In this document: in pieces, positions 1-10,159 of the stretch
Layout of the letters: each line of letters begins with the position of its first letter
Position numbering within the stretch: the stretch's first letter is position 1
Translations under genes and position numbers: made by a program
NCBI GenBank assembly: GCA_910589415.1
Contig: OU342630.1
Location: 1,984,001-2,048,000 of the forward strand
DNA: 64,000 bases
Direction of reading: 5' to 3'
Source of the DNA: Malachius bipustulatus
Taxonomy: Eukaryota; Arthropoda; Insecta; Coleoptera; Melyridae
Notes under the pieces: model-generated
Databases searched by the model: none
What the model was told of the DNA's origin: nothing
Seen by the model: the letters and a program-made list of their open reading frames with translations, nothing else

Positions 1-1385
1 TTATGTAATGGATCGAGTAAGATTGAAATATTTGGTACATATTCATTGTAGAAATTAATTTTTCCCAAGAATTGTCTAATATTCTTTTGTGTTTTTGGTA
101 CAGGGATGTTTCGTATCGAGATTAAATTATCTTTCATTGGAGAAATTGAATTGTAACTTATCACATGCCCTAAGTATCTAATTGAACTTGATGCAAATGT
201 ACACTTTGAAAGTTTCAATCTAAACCCTTCCTTCATTATTGCGTTCCGTAATTGCGTGAGATCATTAATATGTTGCTTAAAAGTTTTTGAGAAAATTAAA
301 ATGTCAGCGATGTAGCTTACTGCAAAAGCTGAGAGATTGTGTTTTCTTATTATATTACTCATAATTCGTTGAAAAATTGCCGGGGAGGTTTTTAACCCGA
401 ACGGCAAACAGGTCCATTGAAAGTGTCCATCTTGTGTTACAAACCCTGTTTTTCGTCTATCTTCGACCCGTAGTGGAATCGACCAAAATGCAGAATTGAT
501 GTCTAGTTTTGAAAAGTATTTGCAATTCCTTGTTTTTACTACCAGATCTTCAATCAAAGGAAATGGTTGCGATTGAGGAATTACTATTTTATTTAATTCT
601 CTAAAATCTATACATAGTCTGGATTTTTTGTTCTCGTCTTTTTTGTATGCCAGTGTTACTGGAGCCGCGAAAGGGCTGTATGATTCTTCTATAAGATTCT
701 TTTTTAATAACTCTGAAATTTGTTGTTCGATCTCTTTTTTATCCTCGATTGTACATCTATATGGCCTTTTGGCGCAATATTTATCAATAATTAGATCTAT
801 TCTGGCTTCATAATCTTTCACTGTACCAATGTCATATTTATTTTTTGCAAAAATTACGTTATATTCTTCTATAAGTTTATTTATTAATGATTTTTCATAA
901 TCATTCAAGTGGTCTACTGAAATATCGAAATCACTCATATTTAAATGTTCATTAAAATTTATATGATATAATTTTTTCTCTTCTTGAATTTCATTATTAA
1001 TAAGTTGTGAATTTATTTCACTCCTATCTCCTAAAATTTTTTGTTCTATTTTTAAGTTTTCATTCTGTATCAACCTGAATTTTTTTATACAGTCTAGACC
1101 GATTAAAAAATCATAGTTAAAATTCCTGTTATTTACAACGAACACCTCAATGTCATTTTCAATAGCTAGAATTTTCGCTTTTATTGTTATCATTCCTTCT
1201 GTTTTGTTTACACCATTAATCGTTCTCAGATTAGCTTTTTTTATAGCGGTATTATCTTTTGACTTTATTAGATGAAATATTTTTGAATTAATTAAAGAAA
1301 CATTTGAGCCCGAATAATAAATTCCAAATATTTCTAATGTTCCATTTAATGTTATCTTAAGTTTGATTAATGGTGTAATATCTAG
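1..1385 (-). CDS. pol: Ty3/gypsy pol, partial (protease and reverse transcriptase)
   Basis: I read this strand codon by codon and it stays open for about 461 codons, running off the left edge of the window. It starts in the -1 frame relative to gag. The order is an aspartic-protease-like segment (Y-S-G-S-N-V near 1275-1300, where D-S/T-G is expected), a linker, then reverse transcriptase: R-L-C-I-D-F-R-E-L-N near 590-625, F-Q-W-T-C-L-P-F-G-L near 385-428, and Y-I-A-D near 303-315 where Y-I/V-D-D is normal. The F-Y-N-E-Y-V-P-N segment at the left edge is the connection after RT. Gene order and motifs are those of Ty3/gypsy Pol. Both the protease Asp and the first RT Asp are replaced, so activity is doubtful despite the open frame. 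RNase H and integrase would lie outside the window. Confidence 0.88.
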
Positions 1386-2017
1386 TTTTTTTGATGCTGG
1401 TTATTCAAGTCAGTTTCTAATACTGAGTTGTTAACATTTTTTATTTTATCTCTGCTATTGAACCAGCATTCAGCCTCAGGGTGGAAACGTGTACCTTTAC
1501 CTTTATCTTTACAAGTTTTACATCGTATTTTTTTTTCGGTGTTATAGTTTTTACTTATTTTTATTTCGTTATTTTTTTTGTAAACAAGATGTTCCAACTT
1601 ACCTATTTCATTATATAGATCTTTTGTATCTTCCAATGTTTCCCTATCAATCCTGTCAGCTACAAAAATTGGCAGACCAGTTGCAATGAGGTCTATCAAA
1701 GTTCCGGTATCAATTGACTTTCTCACTTCTAATAACAGTTTCTCTTTTCTTACTGCATAATCTAACAAAGATCCTGTTTGATATCTGAATGATAATGCAT
1801 ACCTAATTGGAGTCCAGCCTTTATTTGCAAATGTGTCACAAAAGTTTTCTTTCCATGTACGCCATTCTGATTCAATTGTAAACTTTAACAGCATACAGTC
1901 ATACCAATCCATACGGACTTTTTCTAGGAACAATTTTAAAATTTCAATTTTCTTCCTGTCTTGTGCTATCCCGAATCTTTCACACTCTTTTTCAAATTCG
2001 TTTATCCACTGGTGCAC
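1382..2017 (-). pseudogene. gag: Ty3/gypsy gag, C-terminal half
   Basis: This is an open frame of about 211 codons whose first codon here is GTG (V-H-Q-W), not a true start. The frame is the continuation of the gag half at 3538-4004, split by the insertion at 2018-3537. It reads as a capsid-type alpha-helical domain rich in W, L and charged residues. It ends in a zinc-knuckle-like C-x2-C-x9-H-x4-C (C-K-T-C ... H-P-E-A-E-C) near 1450-1515, then stops at TAG directly after the slippery site. Gag packages the element RNA and forms the particle. The assignment rests on position upstream of pol, the zinc knuckle and the frameshift. Confidence 0.8.
1385..1391 (-). promoter_or_regulatory. Slippery heptamer A-AAA-AAC for -1 frameshifting, gag to pol
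   Basis: The gag frame ends CAA AAA AAC TAG. The heptamer A AAA AAC is in the canonical X-XXY-YYZ register directly before the gag stop. Slipping back one base enters the pol frame, which stays open from here to the window edge and starts L-D-I-T-P-L-I. This is the usual way retroelements set the Gag to Gag-Pol ratio. I did not search for a downstream pseudoknot. Confidence 0.8.
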
Positions 2018-3537
2018 TGAGAGAAATATTATTCTTGAAAGAACTAAAGGCTGAAGGTATTTCCTTCAGAGAATTTATTTAGTTATAAGAACAACTTTAT
2101 CATTTACAGTACCAAATCTTAGTTGGATTCACTAAAATTGAGCAATTGATTGAATTAAATAATTTAATTGAAGCTCATTTTGTGTAACGAAGTATTTTTC
2201 ATATTGGCATAATAATATTACTCATAGCTAACAATCTAAGAATCTGTATTGGAACATAATTTAATTCCAGCAACTAAACATATAAAGTTATCTTGTTTAA
2301 AGAAATCAAAGATTCTTAGAAGTTAGAAATTTGTGAGACAAATAGGTTTTTCTTGCCGGAGGTAGGAATAAATGTTTAACAGAATATTCCAAACATAATT
2401 GCGTGAAATATATCAGATTTTCATTATTCCAACTATGGTATGATTGTGTCAAGTAAAAATTTCTTGTGTAGTGTGTACTGAGAGGGTTCAATAATAGAAC
2501 GTTTGTATTGAAGGAATTATACCAGAATTATGGCAATAAATATTTATTTATTTACTGTAATAGATTCATCTAACTGTGCAACCTCAGATAAAAACACATG
2601 CATCAGTCGCCATCATGATGTAGCTGCGTTCATCAAACGTGGTTGTTGCTAATAATTTATCTTAAGTAAACTTTTCTTGCTTATTTAATGTAAATAAATA
2701 ATTCGGTTTTATTTTTGATATTCTTTTGCAGCTTTGTTTGTATAAATCTGACAAATCGTGAAGTTCAAATCACAGAAAGCCGTCATTACTGTTAGCTTGG
2801 TATAGGTACTTAAATGGATTTCAGACAAACCAAACCAATAAATGGTACAGTTTTGACTCGTCCCGGTCTACGCGTATATAACAATAATTAAAGGTAATTT
2901 ATATATTTAACATTACTATGGACAAATGGATGATTAATATGGACAGCAAAATGTGCAGATACTTTTTATTGTTATATTGTTGATCGGGATGAGGATAGCC
3001 GTGGCACTGCGCATTTTGTACCTTTATTAGGTAGAAATTTTTTATTTATTGCTTGGGATTTCGGTTCTTGATAACATTATTATTTCACCAAGAACCGAAA
3101 TCTCAACCGCAATAAATAAAAAATTTCAAAACGAAAAGTTCAATAAAATATTACCAAATTTTTAGGTTAGGTAGGTTAGATAAGGTAGGTAGGAAAAATC
3201 CAAACTAAGATTGGATTCGGAGAAGAGTTTCATTTAGTTGAGAGAACTCAAAGTAATATTGAGAGAACCTGATAATAGTTCTGCGCAGTTTTATTAAATT
3301 GACATAAGAAAGCTTACTGTGGTTCACTGAATTATTATTTAGTTCACAGCAGAAAGTTTTATTTGCAATCACTTTTATACAGTATCTTATGGCAACTAAT
3401 TCTTGGTTGGATATCCCAAATTCTGGAACTAAATAATTTAGTTGACGCAACTAAATATTTAGTTGCTCGTTATCAATTAAATAATTTAGTTGGCGGAATT
3501 GCAAATTTACTTCCGCCAATGAAAAATTTTTCTCAGT
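2018..3537. mobile_element. Non-autonomous DNA transposon inserted in gag
   Basis: Both ends read ACTGAGA inward (ACTGAGAGAAATATT at 2018; ACTGAGAAAAATTTTTC on the other strand ending at 3537). Joining the flanks restores an in-frame N-A-H-Q-W in gag, with GCAC duplicated. An alternative reading is a CACTGAGA end with a 2-bp CA duplication, which would suit a CACTA-like element. The interior holds no recognisable transposase. It includes scattered ATTTAGTTG motifs, a short TTAGGTTAGG tract at 3162-3185, and a pair of inverted segments near 3035-3115 built on the words ATTTCGGTTCTTG and CAAGAACCGAAAT. Confidence 0.65.
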
Positions 3538-4004
3538 GTGCGCATTTGAGTTTTTATTAGAAAATTTTTCAATCATGAACTCTTCTGCTATTCTATTCAC
3601 ATTTCGAGCTTCGGATTTATCACTATTTTCAATTAATTTTTCCAATAATTTTACAAGTGCTTGGTCTGAAGTACTAGCTTCAGCTGCAACAACTTTTTTT
3701 CTTCAATTTCTTCCAAGAAATAATCACCAAATTGTAAATTTTTTTCATCATCTAGATAAACCTTAGCTAATTCTGGTGTTATAGTAATCCAGATTTTTCT
3801 TGCCTGGTGCCTCTTCTTCAGCGTATTTCTTATTTTAGTAAAAGTTGGTGTTTTTGTTATCACGGTGTGTAGAGATGCTGACTGGTATTCATCTGCGATT
3901 CCGAATACACGACCATCGGGTGTGCCTATGGAGGTTATGCATATAATATTCGATTTTTCGTCCGCCGCCGCTTTAACTACAAAATCAAATCTCAGTTTTT
4001 CCAT
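3538..4004 (-). pseudogene. gag: Ty3/gypsy gag, N-terminal half with a frameshift
   Basis: The frame starts at an ATG at 4004 (M-E-K-L-R-F-D-F) and runs to about 3651. A shift near 3650-3690 then moves the coding signal into the frame that ends N-S-N-A-H at 3538-3550. The second piece is rich in E, K and S and ends exactly where gag resumes at 2017 after the insertion. Together with 1382-2017 this makes a Gag of about 350-370 residues, a plausible size for a gypsy element. I recognise it by continuity across the insertion, not by a named domain. Confidence 0.65.
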
Positions 4005-4440
4005 CGTGAATCTTGAATCTTCAACGAGAATGTTGTTTTATAATGCTTGGTTATTCCTTGAAATCAATTTTAATAATTTCTTTCGGGTTAAAATAAATGA
4101 CAGAATAGTTTCTCTGTAAACAAACAAAGAAACAACATTCAATGTTTTTAATTCACCCGGTTAGGAGTTTATACAATTACTTAAAGAACAATTTTTATTA
4201 TATTAGGTAGTTAGGTACATACTCTTAATTTTAATATTTAATTATTATTTTATATCTGCGACTGGTCTGCCTTATCTGATAGCTGCTTTATTGACCCGTC
4301 GTACTTGTGCGGGAAATTCAAACTAAAATGAGGGGAATATTTCCTTACATATATAAGGGGTTAAGCGGTAGATCAGCGGGAAGTTCTTACTTCCTGACTG
4401 AACTGCGCTCCTAGCCTGACTGAACTTCGCCCCTAGATTT
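4005..4440 (-). other. Leader and possible 5' LTR of the gypsy element
   Basis: This lies directly upstream of the gag ATG on the minus strand. It contains an A/T box (TTATATATGTAAG, about 4347-4360) and an AATAAAG (about 4290), as expected of LTR U3/R signals. I could not find the second LTR, which lies outside the window, or a convincing primer-binding site, so the LTR borders are not set. Confidence 0.3.
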
Positions 4441-4546
4441 ATCATCTGTTATTGTTATTAGAGTCTTTTGTAATTGTTTACGGATTGATGTTAATATAGC
4501 AACATGTAACGATGATAAATAAAGATTATTATTATTATTATTATTT
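4440..4546 (+). repeat. 3' end of a plus-strand retroposon with (ATT)n tail
   Basis: The sequence GATAAATAAAG followed by (ATT)7 at 4525-4546 looks like the polyadenylation signal and microsatellite tail of a CR1-like LINE. The same arrangement is seen at 19877-19930 and 39129-39188 in this window. The TAA tract is also the landing site of the neighbouring Dong element. No coding part is recognised upstream. Confidence 0.35.
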
Positions 4547-4655
4547 CTCGATTCATTCTCAGCATCATTGCTGGTGAAATTATCTATGCAGACGGGCTCA
4601 GGCCAAGTCTACACAGATTTCATAATCTTTGATTTAAGAAATTTCGAGTGATGTT

Positions 4656-4910
4656 TTTTTGTTTTTTTTTAAAGGAGGGAGCATCGGTCTTAACTATGTA
4701 GGTAAGACAAAGTCGCTCCACTCCGGTAACACGGGATTTCGAGTATCTTACTCATTCACCCAGTCTCAAGTATGCCATTTAAATTTAAACGTTCGGTCGC
4801 TTGTTTTATTTTTCACATACATTCGAAAATGCATCCGAAAAATAACACGAGCCGGTGAGTTCCGAACTCGCGACCTTAGGCTCGGTAGGCAGCGGACTGA
4901 ACCGCTAGGC
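4656..4910 (-). mobile_element. tRNA-derived SINE, copy 1
   Basis: The minus strand begins with a tRNA-like head: an A-box-like TAGCGGTTCAGTCCG and a B-box-like GCGAGTTCGGAACTC. A conserved body follows with CATTTTCGAATGTATGTG and AAAACAAGCGACCGAA, and the element ends in an A-rich tail (about 4656-4672). It is bounded by a perfect 13-bp duplication, TTCGAGTGATGTT, at 4643-4655 and 4911-4923, the signature of target-primed insertion. It inserted into the end of the Dong coding region, whose frame resumes on the far side. A second copy lies at 60422-60565. Confidence 0.8.
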
Positions 4911-6356
4911 TTCGAGTGATGTTGCATGTTTGAAGTATCGTTGCTTTTTGCGTCTGTGTAGGTATGTAGTGTGGCAGCTGACGTTGTGTGAGATTTTGTG
5001 TGAATGTGTGCGGCTTGATTCCAGCTACTGATATTATAAAGGGTAAGATGTAAACCGACTTCTGTTTCCATATCCTTTCAACTTCTATGGCTAATGATTG
5101 ATATTTAGTTTTTTTCTGCGTATTTATTTGTTATGTTGGAGTCTTATGGAACTGCGATGTCAATGATGAATGTTACGTGTTCTGTTTTATTTATAAGCGT
5201 GATATCTGGCCTATTGTGCATGATTGTTTTATCAGTTTGGATGGTGAGGTCCCAATATAATTTATTGTGATCCTGATTTTCCAGTATTGTTTGCGGTGTG
5301 TATTTGTAGTAGGGTTGAGAGTCTGCATGAAGATTGTAGTGGAGTCCAATGGCTTGGTGTATTATTTTGGCTACTGTGTTGTGTCTATCAGTATATGCAG
5401 TTCCTGCAAGGAGCTTGCAGCCAGAGGTGATGTGATCTATAATTGTCTCTGGAAATTGTTGGCATTTTCTACATGCGTCACACTGACTATTGTTGCATCT
5501 TTTAATATGTGCTTTCTGTAGTTATTGGTGGCAATTACTTGGTACTGGATGAAAAGAAGAAAGCCTTCGGTTTCGAGAAAGAGAAGGGCGTTTTCCAAAA
5601 ATCTATACAACAGCTTTTAAAATTAATACGACATTTATACGACAGTTAATGTTGGAGTTATTGACTTGATTGTAGTGTCTATCATGTCTCTTTTTTTTGT
5701 TCGACTATTCTTGGATGTTGATCAATTGGTGTTTGTGAATAGAGATTCAGCGGTGTGTAGTTTCTTGTCTGTATGCACTATAGCTTTGTGTAGTTTGTGT
5801 TATTTTGAACGGAAGTATGTCAGAATTCAATTGTTTGGCATGTAGTGTATGTAGGTCTATTATTCATCTCTCTCGTTCTTTTCTGCTTATGTTGAATCTT
5901 TCCTTACATATGAGTTGAGGTGTATTCTGTTCAGTATTCTATTTTTTGTTAGGGCAGTTTAATGTTTTCCAGGTCTGTGGTCGACCATTTCATGATTCCG
6001 AAGGAGTAGGTGAGAATGGGGATCGCGTAAGTGTTGATGGCTTTAAATAGATTTCCGGAGTTCAAGTGTGTTTTAAGAAAGTATTTTTTTATATTCTGAT
6101 TGAAGCTGTGATTTTATTTCGGTGTGAATAAATCCCAGGTATTTATACAAGAAATAAGGGTGACAGTGTTGTTGCAGTGTTTGATTATTCACTACTTGAT
6201 GATTTGGTTCCTGAGTTAGTTTTCCCTTTTCCAGGTGAAGTGTTTTGCATTTGTCCACTCCGAACTCCATTTTTATGTCTGTTGATATTGTTTCTATTGT
6301 TCCGAGTAACTGTTGTAATTGTGGTAGCGTTGATGTGTAGATTTTAATGTCGTCTA

Positions 6357-7204
6357 TACAACGTGATTCTTTTAAGGCGCCAATTAGAATATTTTCCACT
6401 TCTAATTGAGCTAGAGATCTAAAACTTGTAACCTAGGTAACATAAACAATTACGAGTCGAAATGAAATATTACCAAGATGGCGGCACATTTAAAAACAGG
6501 GAAAGGAAGTGCCATTTTTGTTTTTTTGAATGGGACACCCCATATATTATTGCATTTTCAGATTATCTGAGAAAATGTAATAACAAGGTTGCTTATTGTT
6601 GCAGTTTAAGTAGAGTAGGCGATGAGTTACAAACAAGTGAAAATCGCAATTTTCCAGCTTTGAAGTTTTTTTACAACGAAAATGGCTCAAGATATCTGAA
6701 AACGGCTTACATGACCCTATCTTAACTTTTCTTCTGGTATCCCACTGCATAGTTGAAATATTTATACAGGGTGAACAAAATTGATAATTTTCACCACCCT
6801 GTATACACATTTCAGCTCCATAATAGGATAGTACGTGAAAAGTTAAAATAGGGACATGTAATCAGTTTTCTGATATCTTGAGCCGTTTTTGTTGGAAATG
6901 GCTTCAAAGTTGAAAAATTGCCATTTTCACTTGTTTGTAACTCATCGCCTACTCTAATTCAACTGCAACTATAAGTACCATTGTTATTACATTTTCTCAG
7001 ACAATCGGAAAATGCAATAATGTATGGGGTGTCCCATTTAAAAAAACAAAGATGGCACTTCCTTTCCCATTTTTTAAATGTGCCGTCATCTTGGTAATAT
7101 TTCATTTCGACTCGTTATTATGTATGTTGCCTAATTTCCAAATTTCAGATTCCTAGATCAACTAGAAGTCGAACTTTTTCTAATGGGCGCGATAAAAGAA
7201 TCAC
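6357..7204. mobile_element. Foldback (palindromic) element, TACAGGGTG family
   Basis: Two long inverted arms meet near 6785. The left arm carries CGAAATGAAATATTACCAAG and its complement closes the right arm near 7080-7110. The outer right end reads GAATCACCCTGTATA; the left end is the decayed TATACAACGTGATTC. The element splits the Dong reading frame at a TA or TATA. A TA target and CAGGGTG ends fit a non-autonomous Tc1/mariner derivative. Its core words (TTACAAACAAGTGAAAATCG, a GATATCTGA/GAGCC block, TTAACTTTTC) recur in the other foldbacks of this window. Confidence 0.75.
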
Positions 7205-7632
7205 CCTGTATACATTAGATGGTTTATGATGTAGATAACTTGTTTGTTATGTTTGATTTGGTAGCCAAGTTTGGTGTTATTGAGTGTTTGATAATTAATT
7301 CAGAGAGAGGCAAAACCATAAGGCGCTCAATGCGTCTCCATGGAAAATACCACGTCGGATATTTATCTGGTCGGTTTGTATGATTTCTGAGTTTGTGGTT
7401 GTGATGATTTTTGTTCTTCGGTTATTCATGATTGTTGTCAAGAATTGTTCGATTATGGGGTGTATTTTGTAGATCTGCAGGATTTTCGAAAGCCAGCTGT
7501 GTGGTATCATGTGGAAAGCTTTTTAATAGTCTATGTAGGCAATGTGGATATTTCTCTTGTCTTTTTCTGCTTGTTTAGTTATGGTCGTGTCTATTATTAG
7601 CTGTTCCTTACATCCTTTACTGCCTCTTCGGC

Positions 7633-7634
<2 letters not shown>

Positions 7635-7664
<30 letters not shown>
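7635..7664. repeat. (TTA)n microsatellite, 5' border of the Dong element
   Basis: This is a simple trinucleotide run abutting the 5'-truncated end of the Dong copy. It matches the TAA-rich target preference of this clade. Confidence 0.8.
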
Positions 7665-7666
<2 letters not shown>

Positions 7667-7756
7667 TATTGTTAATATTATGTGAGAAAAAAGTTGTATG
7701 GTTTGAAGAGACAATATATAATACAATATAATATAGCTTAAAATTATTTTAAGCAA

Positions 7757-8375
7757 CACAGGGTGGTCCAATATCGCTGTAAGGCTTAAAACTTTGTTAT
7801 TTTAAATATGACACTATGTGTATTATTATATTTTTAGATTGTATGAGAAAAATTAGTAGGTAAGAATGGTTTTCAAAGTTGGAGTTTGAATTTAGTAGCT
7901 AAAAAAAAATAAATATCGTGTGGCTGCGGTAAAGCTCAAGTGTCAGAAGTTTTCAAGTAGCCTCAAGGGCCTCTGAAGTAACCTAACGAATGCTGTGAAG
8001 CAGCCGGGACCCCCTTTTTAAGGTACCTCCCGGAGCACGATCGGTCACAGAACTTTTTTCTTTGTTTACCACTATCAAGTTTGGTCACCCATCCAAGTAC
8101 TGACCAAACAAAGCCATGCTGCACTTTAGAGATCGTTTGACCGAAACTCTAACAGTTTGGCTATTGTGACCGATTTATTATTAGTTAATTTATTATTATT
8201 ATTAATTTAGTAGCTTATGAGTTATAAACAAATGAAAATCACAATTTTTCAATTTGAAAGCAGTGTACATAGGAAACGGCTACAAATATCGAAAAATGGT
8301 TTACATGTCCCCATCTTAACTTTTCACATGCTATCCTACGGTGTAGATGCAATTGTTATACAGGGTGCTGAAAAA
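7757..8375. mobile_element. Single-arm copy of the foldback family, split by a 5S SINE
   Basis: It starts ACACAGGGTGG at 7757 and ends at TATACAGGGTG near 8360. In between lie the family words (TGAGTTATAAACAAATGAAAATC, cut here by the insertion, then GGTTTACATGTCC and TTAACTTTTCACATG). Only one arm is present, so this may be the unit from which the palindromic copies arose. The 5S-derived SINE at 7901-8203 interrupts it with a clean 12-bp duplication. Confidence 0.6.
7901..8203 (-). mobile_element. 5S-rRNA-derived SINE, copy 1
   Basis: On the minus strand it carries GTACTTGGATGGGTGACC (within 8082-8104), the intermediate element and box C of the 5S rRNA promoter. It is preceded by GATCTCTAAAGTGCAGCATGG, which aligns to the 5S segment from GATCACCGA to the box A region. 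The body ends in a conserved GCTTTACCGCAGCCA-like block and an ATATTTATTT tail. Perfect 12-bp duplications AATTTAGTAGCT flank it (7889-7900, 8204-8215). The promoter is internal, so it would be transcribed by RNA polymerase III. Other copies lie at 20685, 21413 and 22100. Confidence 0.8.
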
Positions 8376-8998
8376 TCTGATAATATTCATGAGAATCTAA
8401 TAATTTTACAGGATAATAAATCACATAACAATTTTTCTCCCACATCTATTTTCCTATCTCCAACGGGCATATTTATAAACTCAATTTAATGATCTGGCAA
8501 AAATCTTAATCAAGAATAATTGCCTTATCCCTCTATATTATAACTAAACTTTCATGATTGACATTTAATTTCCTGAAACAAACACCAGTCCTTATTAGTC
8601 CCGCATCTACATTATAAATTTTACGTCCACCTTAATTGTATACATCAAAGACTACTAAAAATCACATTCTTCAAGATTGGCAAAGGGTAAAATTTAATAT
8701 AGGTACCTAAAAATAAGTTTTTTGTCATTCCTAAATTTTTCAAGCCTTTAGATAATAAAAAATAGCAGTTAACAGGAAAACTTGAGATTATCTAAAAACT
8801 GTGAGGTTTGAAGGTATCTAAGGTATCTCTAGTAAAAACGAAAGAGGAAGTAATGAGCTATAAAGCAGCATTTTAAAATTGAGGACATACTGTTTGAAAA
8901 AATTAAGAATAATTTAAAAATAAGCAAGTTTGAATTTTTTTGACATTGTATCATAAAGTCGCAAATTTTTGAAATAAGGATACTGGATACACAACTAA
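8376..8998. other. AT-rich stretch, nothing recognised
   Basis: Both strands hold only short frames with no motif I know. There is no repeat pairing with the rest of the window. Confidence 0.4.
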
Positions 8999-9345
8999 GG
9001 ATTTTATGCGAAGTGTTCACAAGACGTGACTCGTTTGATTCCACCTAGATCGGGGCCGTGCAAAAATACACCTCGAGCCGGATTAGCTTATCCCTATATC
9101 AGGTTCAGCTCGTTACATCTCGCATCACGTTCTCTCATCACGTGATTTCAGACTTGTTTTATTGTAAATACATTATGCAGTAATATGCACTGCAGCATTG
9201 CGAAGAAATCTCTATGGCGCTCTGGGAGCGATGCATGAGCGGAAATATCGATAGGTAAGTGAGCTGCGGCTGATGCCCGGCCCCGTTCTAGGTAGGATCA
9301 AATGAGCTATGTCTTGTGAACATTTCCCATAAAAATAACTATATT
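8999..9345. mobile_element. MITE with ~50-bp terminal inverted repeats
   Basis: TTTTATGCGAAGTGTTCACAAG at the left (about 8999-9020) extends to a GGGGCC block at 9050-9056. It is mirrored at the right by GGCCCCGTTCTAGGTAGG and CTTGTGAACATTTCCCATAAAA (about 9282-9345). The interior of about 220 bp is GC-richer than its surroundings and has no coding capacity. The family is not assigned and target duplications are not clear. Confidence 0.65.
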
Positions 9346-10159
9346 TATAAATATGTAAAATAGCTCAGGTCAGCTACTTTTCTTAGATGTTCGAGAGTAT
9401 CAAAATTTTTTGTTAAATCCTTTTCTGAATGGAGCCAGGTAATCTCAGCGTATGTTTAGAAGCTAAGCTCCATATCTGGCTCCACAACGTTGACTTTTTT
9501 GGAAAAGATGACCGACTGTGTTTCCCTGGCATTAAACTGCACCTGATTTCTATCGTCCCAAGCGAGATTCACTTGTAGATCTTTGTTATTGTATAAAGAA
9601 GGAAGACAGTCGGAGATAAAATGGATCCCTGAAGTTAGTCGGCATTGATGGAAAAGGTCTCCGAAAGAACTCCACCGACGGCCACCCGCAAGGAGCGACC
9701 TATGAGGTCACTCGCCAGCCACAAAAAGAACTTCTCAGAAATAAGCCTACAGTTTTGCCAACAATCCATACACAATCGAAAGCCCTAGAGATATCAAGCG
9801 CAACCAATTGGGATTCCTCATTGTGTTCGACTTAGCTGTTACACAGTTGCGTTAGGGAGGTGAGAAGGTCTCCAGTTGACGTCAGCATCGCGTTCAGCGA
9901 CCTCTAAAACGGGGGGTGACACAAGTTTGGCCGCCAAGAGAAATAAGTTCCGTGATTTACCCTTCATAGGGGTGGTTTTTGGCCGTTTTAGGAGGTGCGG
10001 TCAACTCGAGAAGAGTTTAAACCACGACCATCGTATTCAGCATCCTCGAAAACGGGGGAGAGGGCTAGTCTCGTTAGACTCTGAAATCCGAGCACATTCG
10101 TCCGACTCACAGAATCCACTACATCTTTCGAGACTAGTAAACAATATATTTCACTCTTT
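9346..10159. other. Unclassified, moderately GC-rich segment
   Basis: It holds a frame of 96 codons (9876-10166) without a recognisable domain and a TATA-like TGTATAAAG near 9592. The composition differs from the flanks, which suggests a separate transposon fragment, perhaps an LTR element leader. I see no defining signal. Confidence 0.3.

Larger units (their letters stand above)
4547..7634 (-). pseudogene. Degenerate Dong/R4-clade LINE
   Basis: Coding blocks match the Dong copies at 28.9-39.1 kb in order on the minus strand: G-C-K-E-Q-L-I-I-D and A-Y-I-D-Y (7523-7630); a G-I-F-H-G-D-A-L-S block (7295-7510); C-I-D-D-I-K-I-Y and M-E-F-G-V-D-K-C-K-T-L (6073-6357); then the restriction-like endonuclease core with N-R-P-D-I-T-L and I-I-D-I-A-V-P (about 5130-5200) and a C-terminal T-C-N-I-T ... 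F-L ending at TGA 4622-4620. It is 5'-truncated at a (TTA)n tract (7635-7664), and its 3' end touches the (ATT)n at 4525-4546, so it sits inside a TAA microsatellite as Dong elements do. It has several stops and shifts, plus two insertions (SINE 4656-4910, foldback 6357-7204). Confidence 0.8.

Noticed and set aside
3162..3190. TTAGG-like telomeric repeat tract
   Set aside because: Only a few imperfect TAGGTTAGG/TAGGTAGG units inside a DNA transposon; not an array, so not telomeric.
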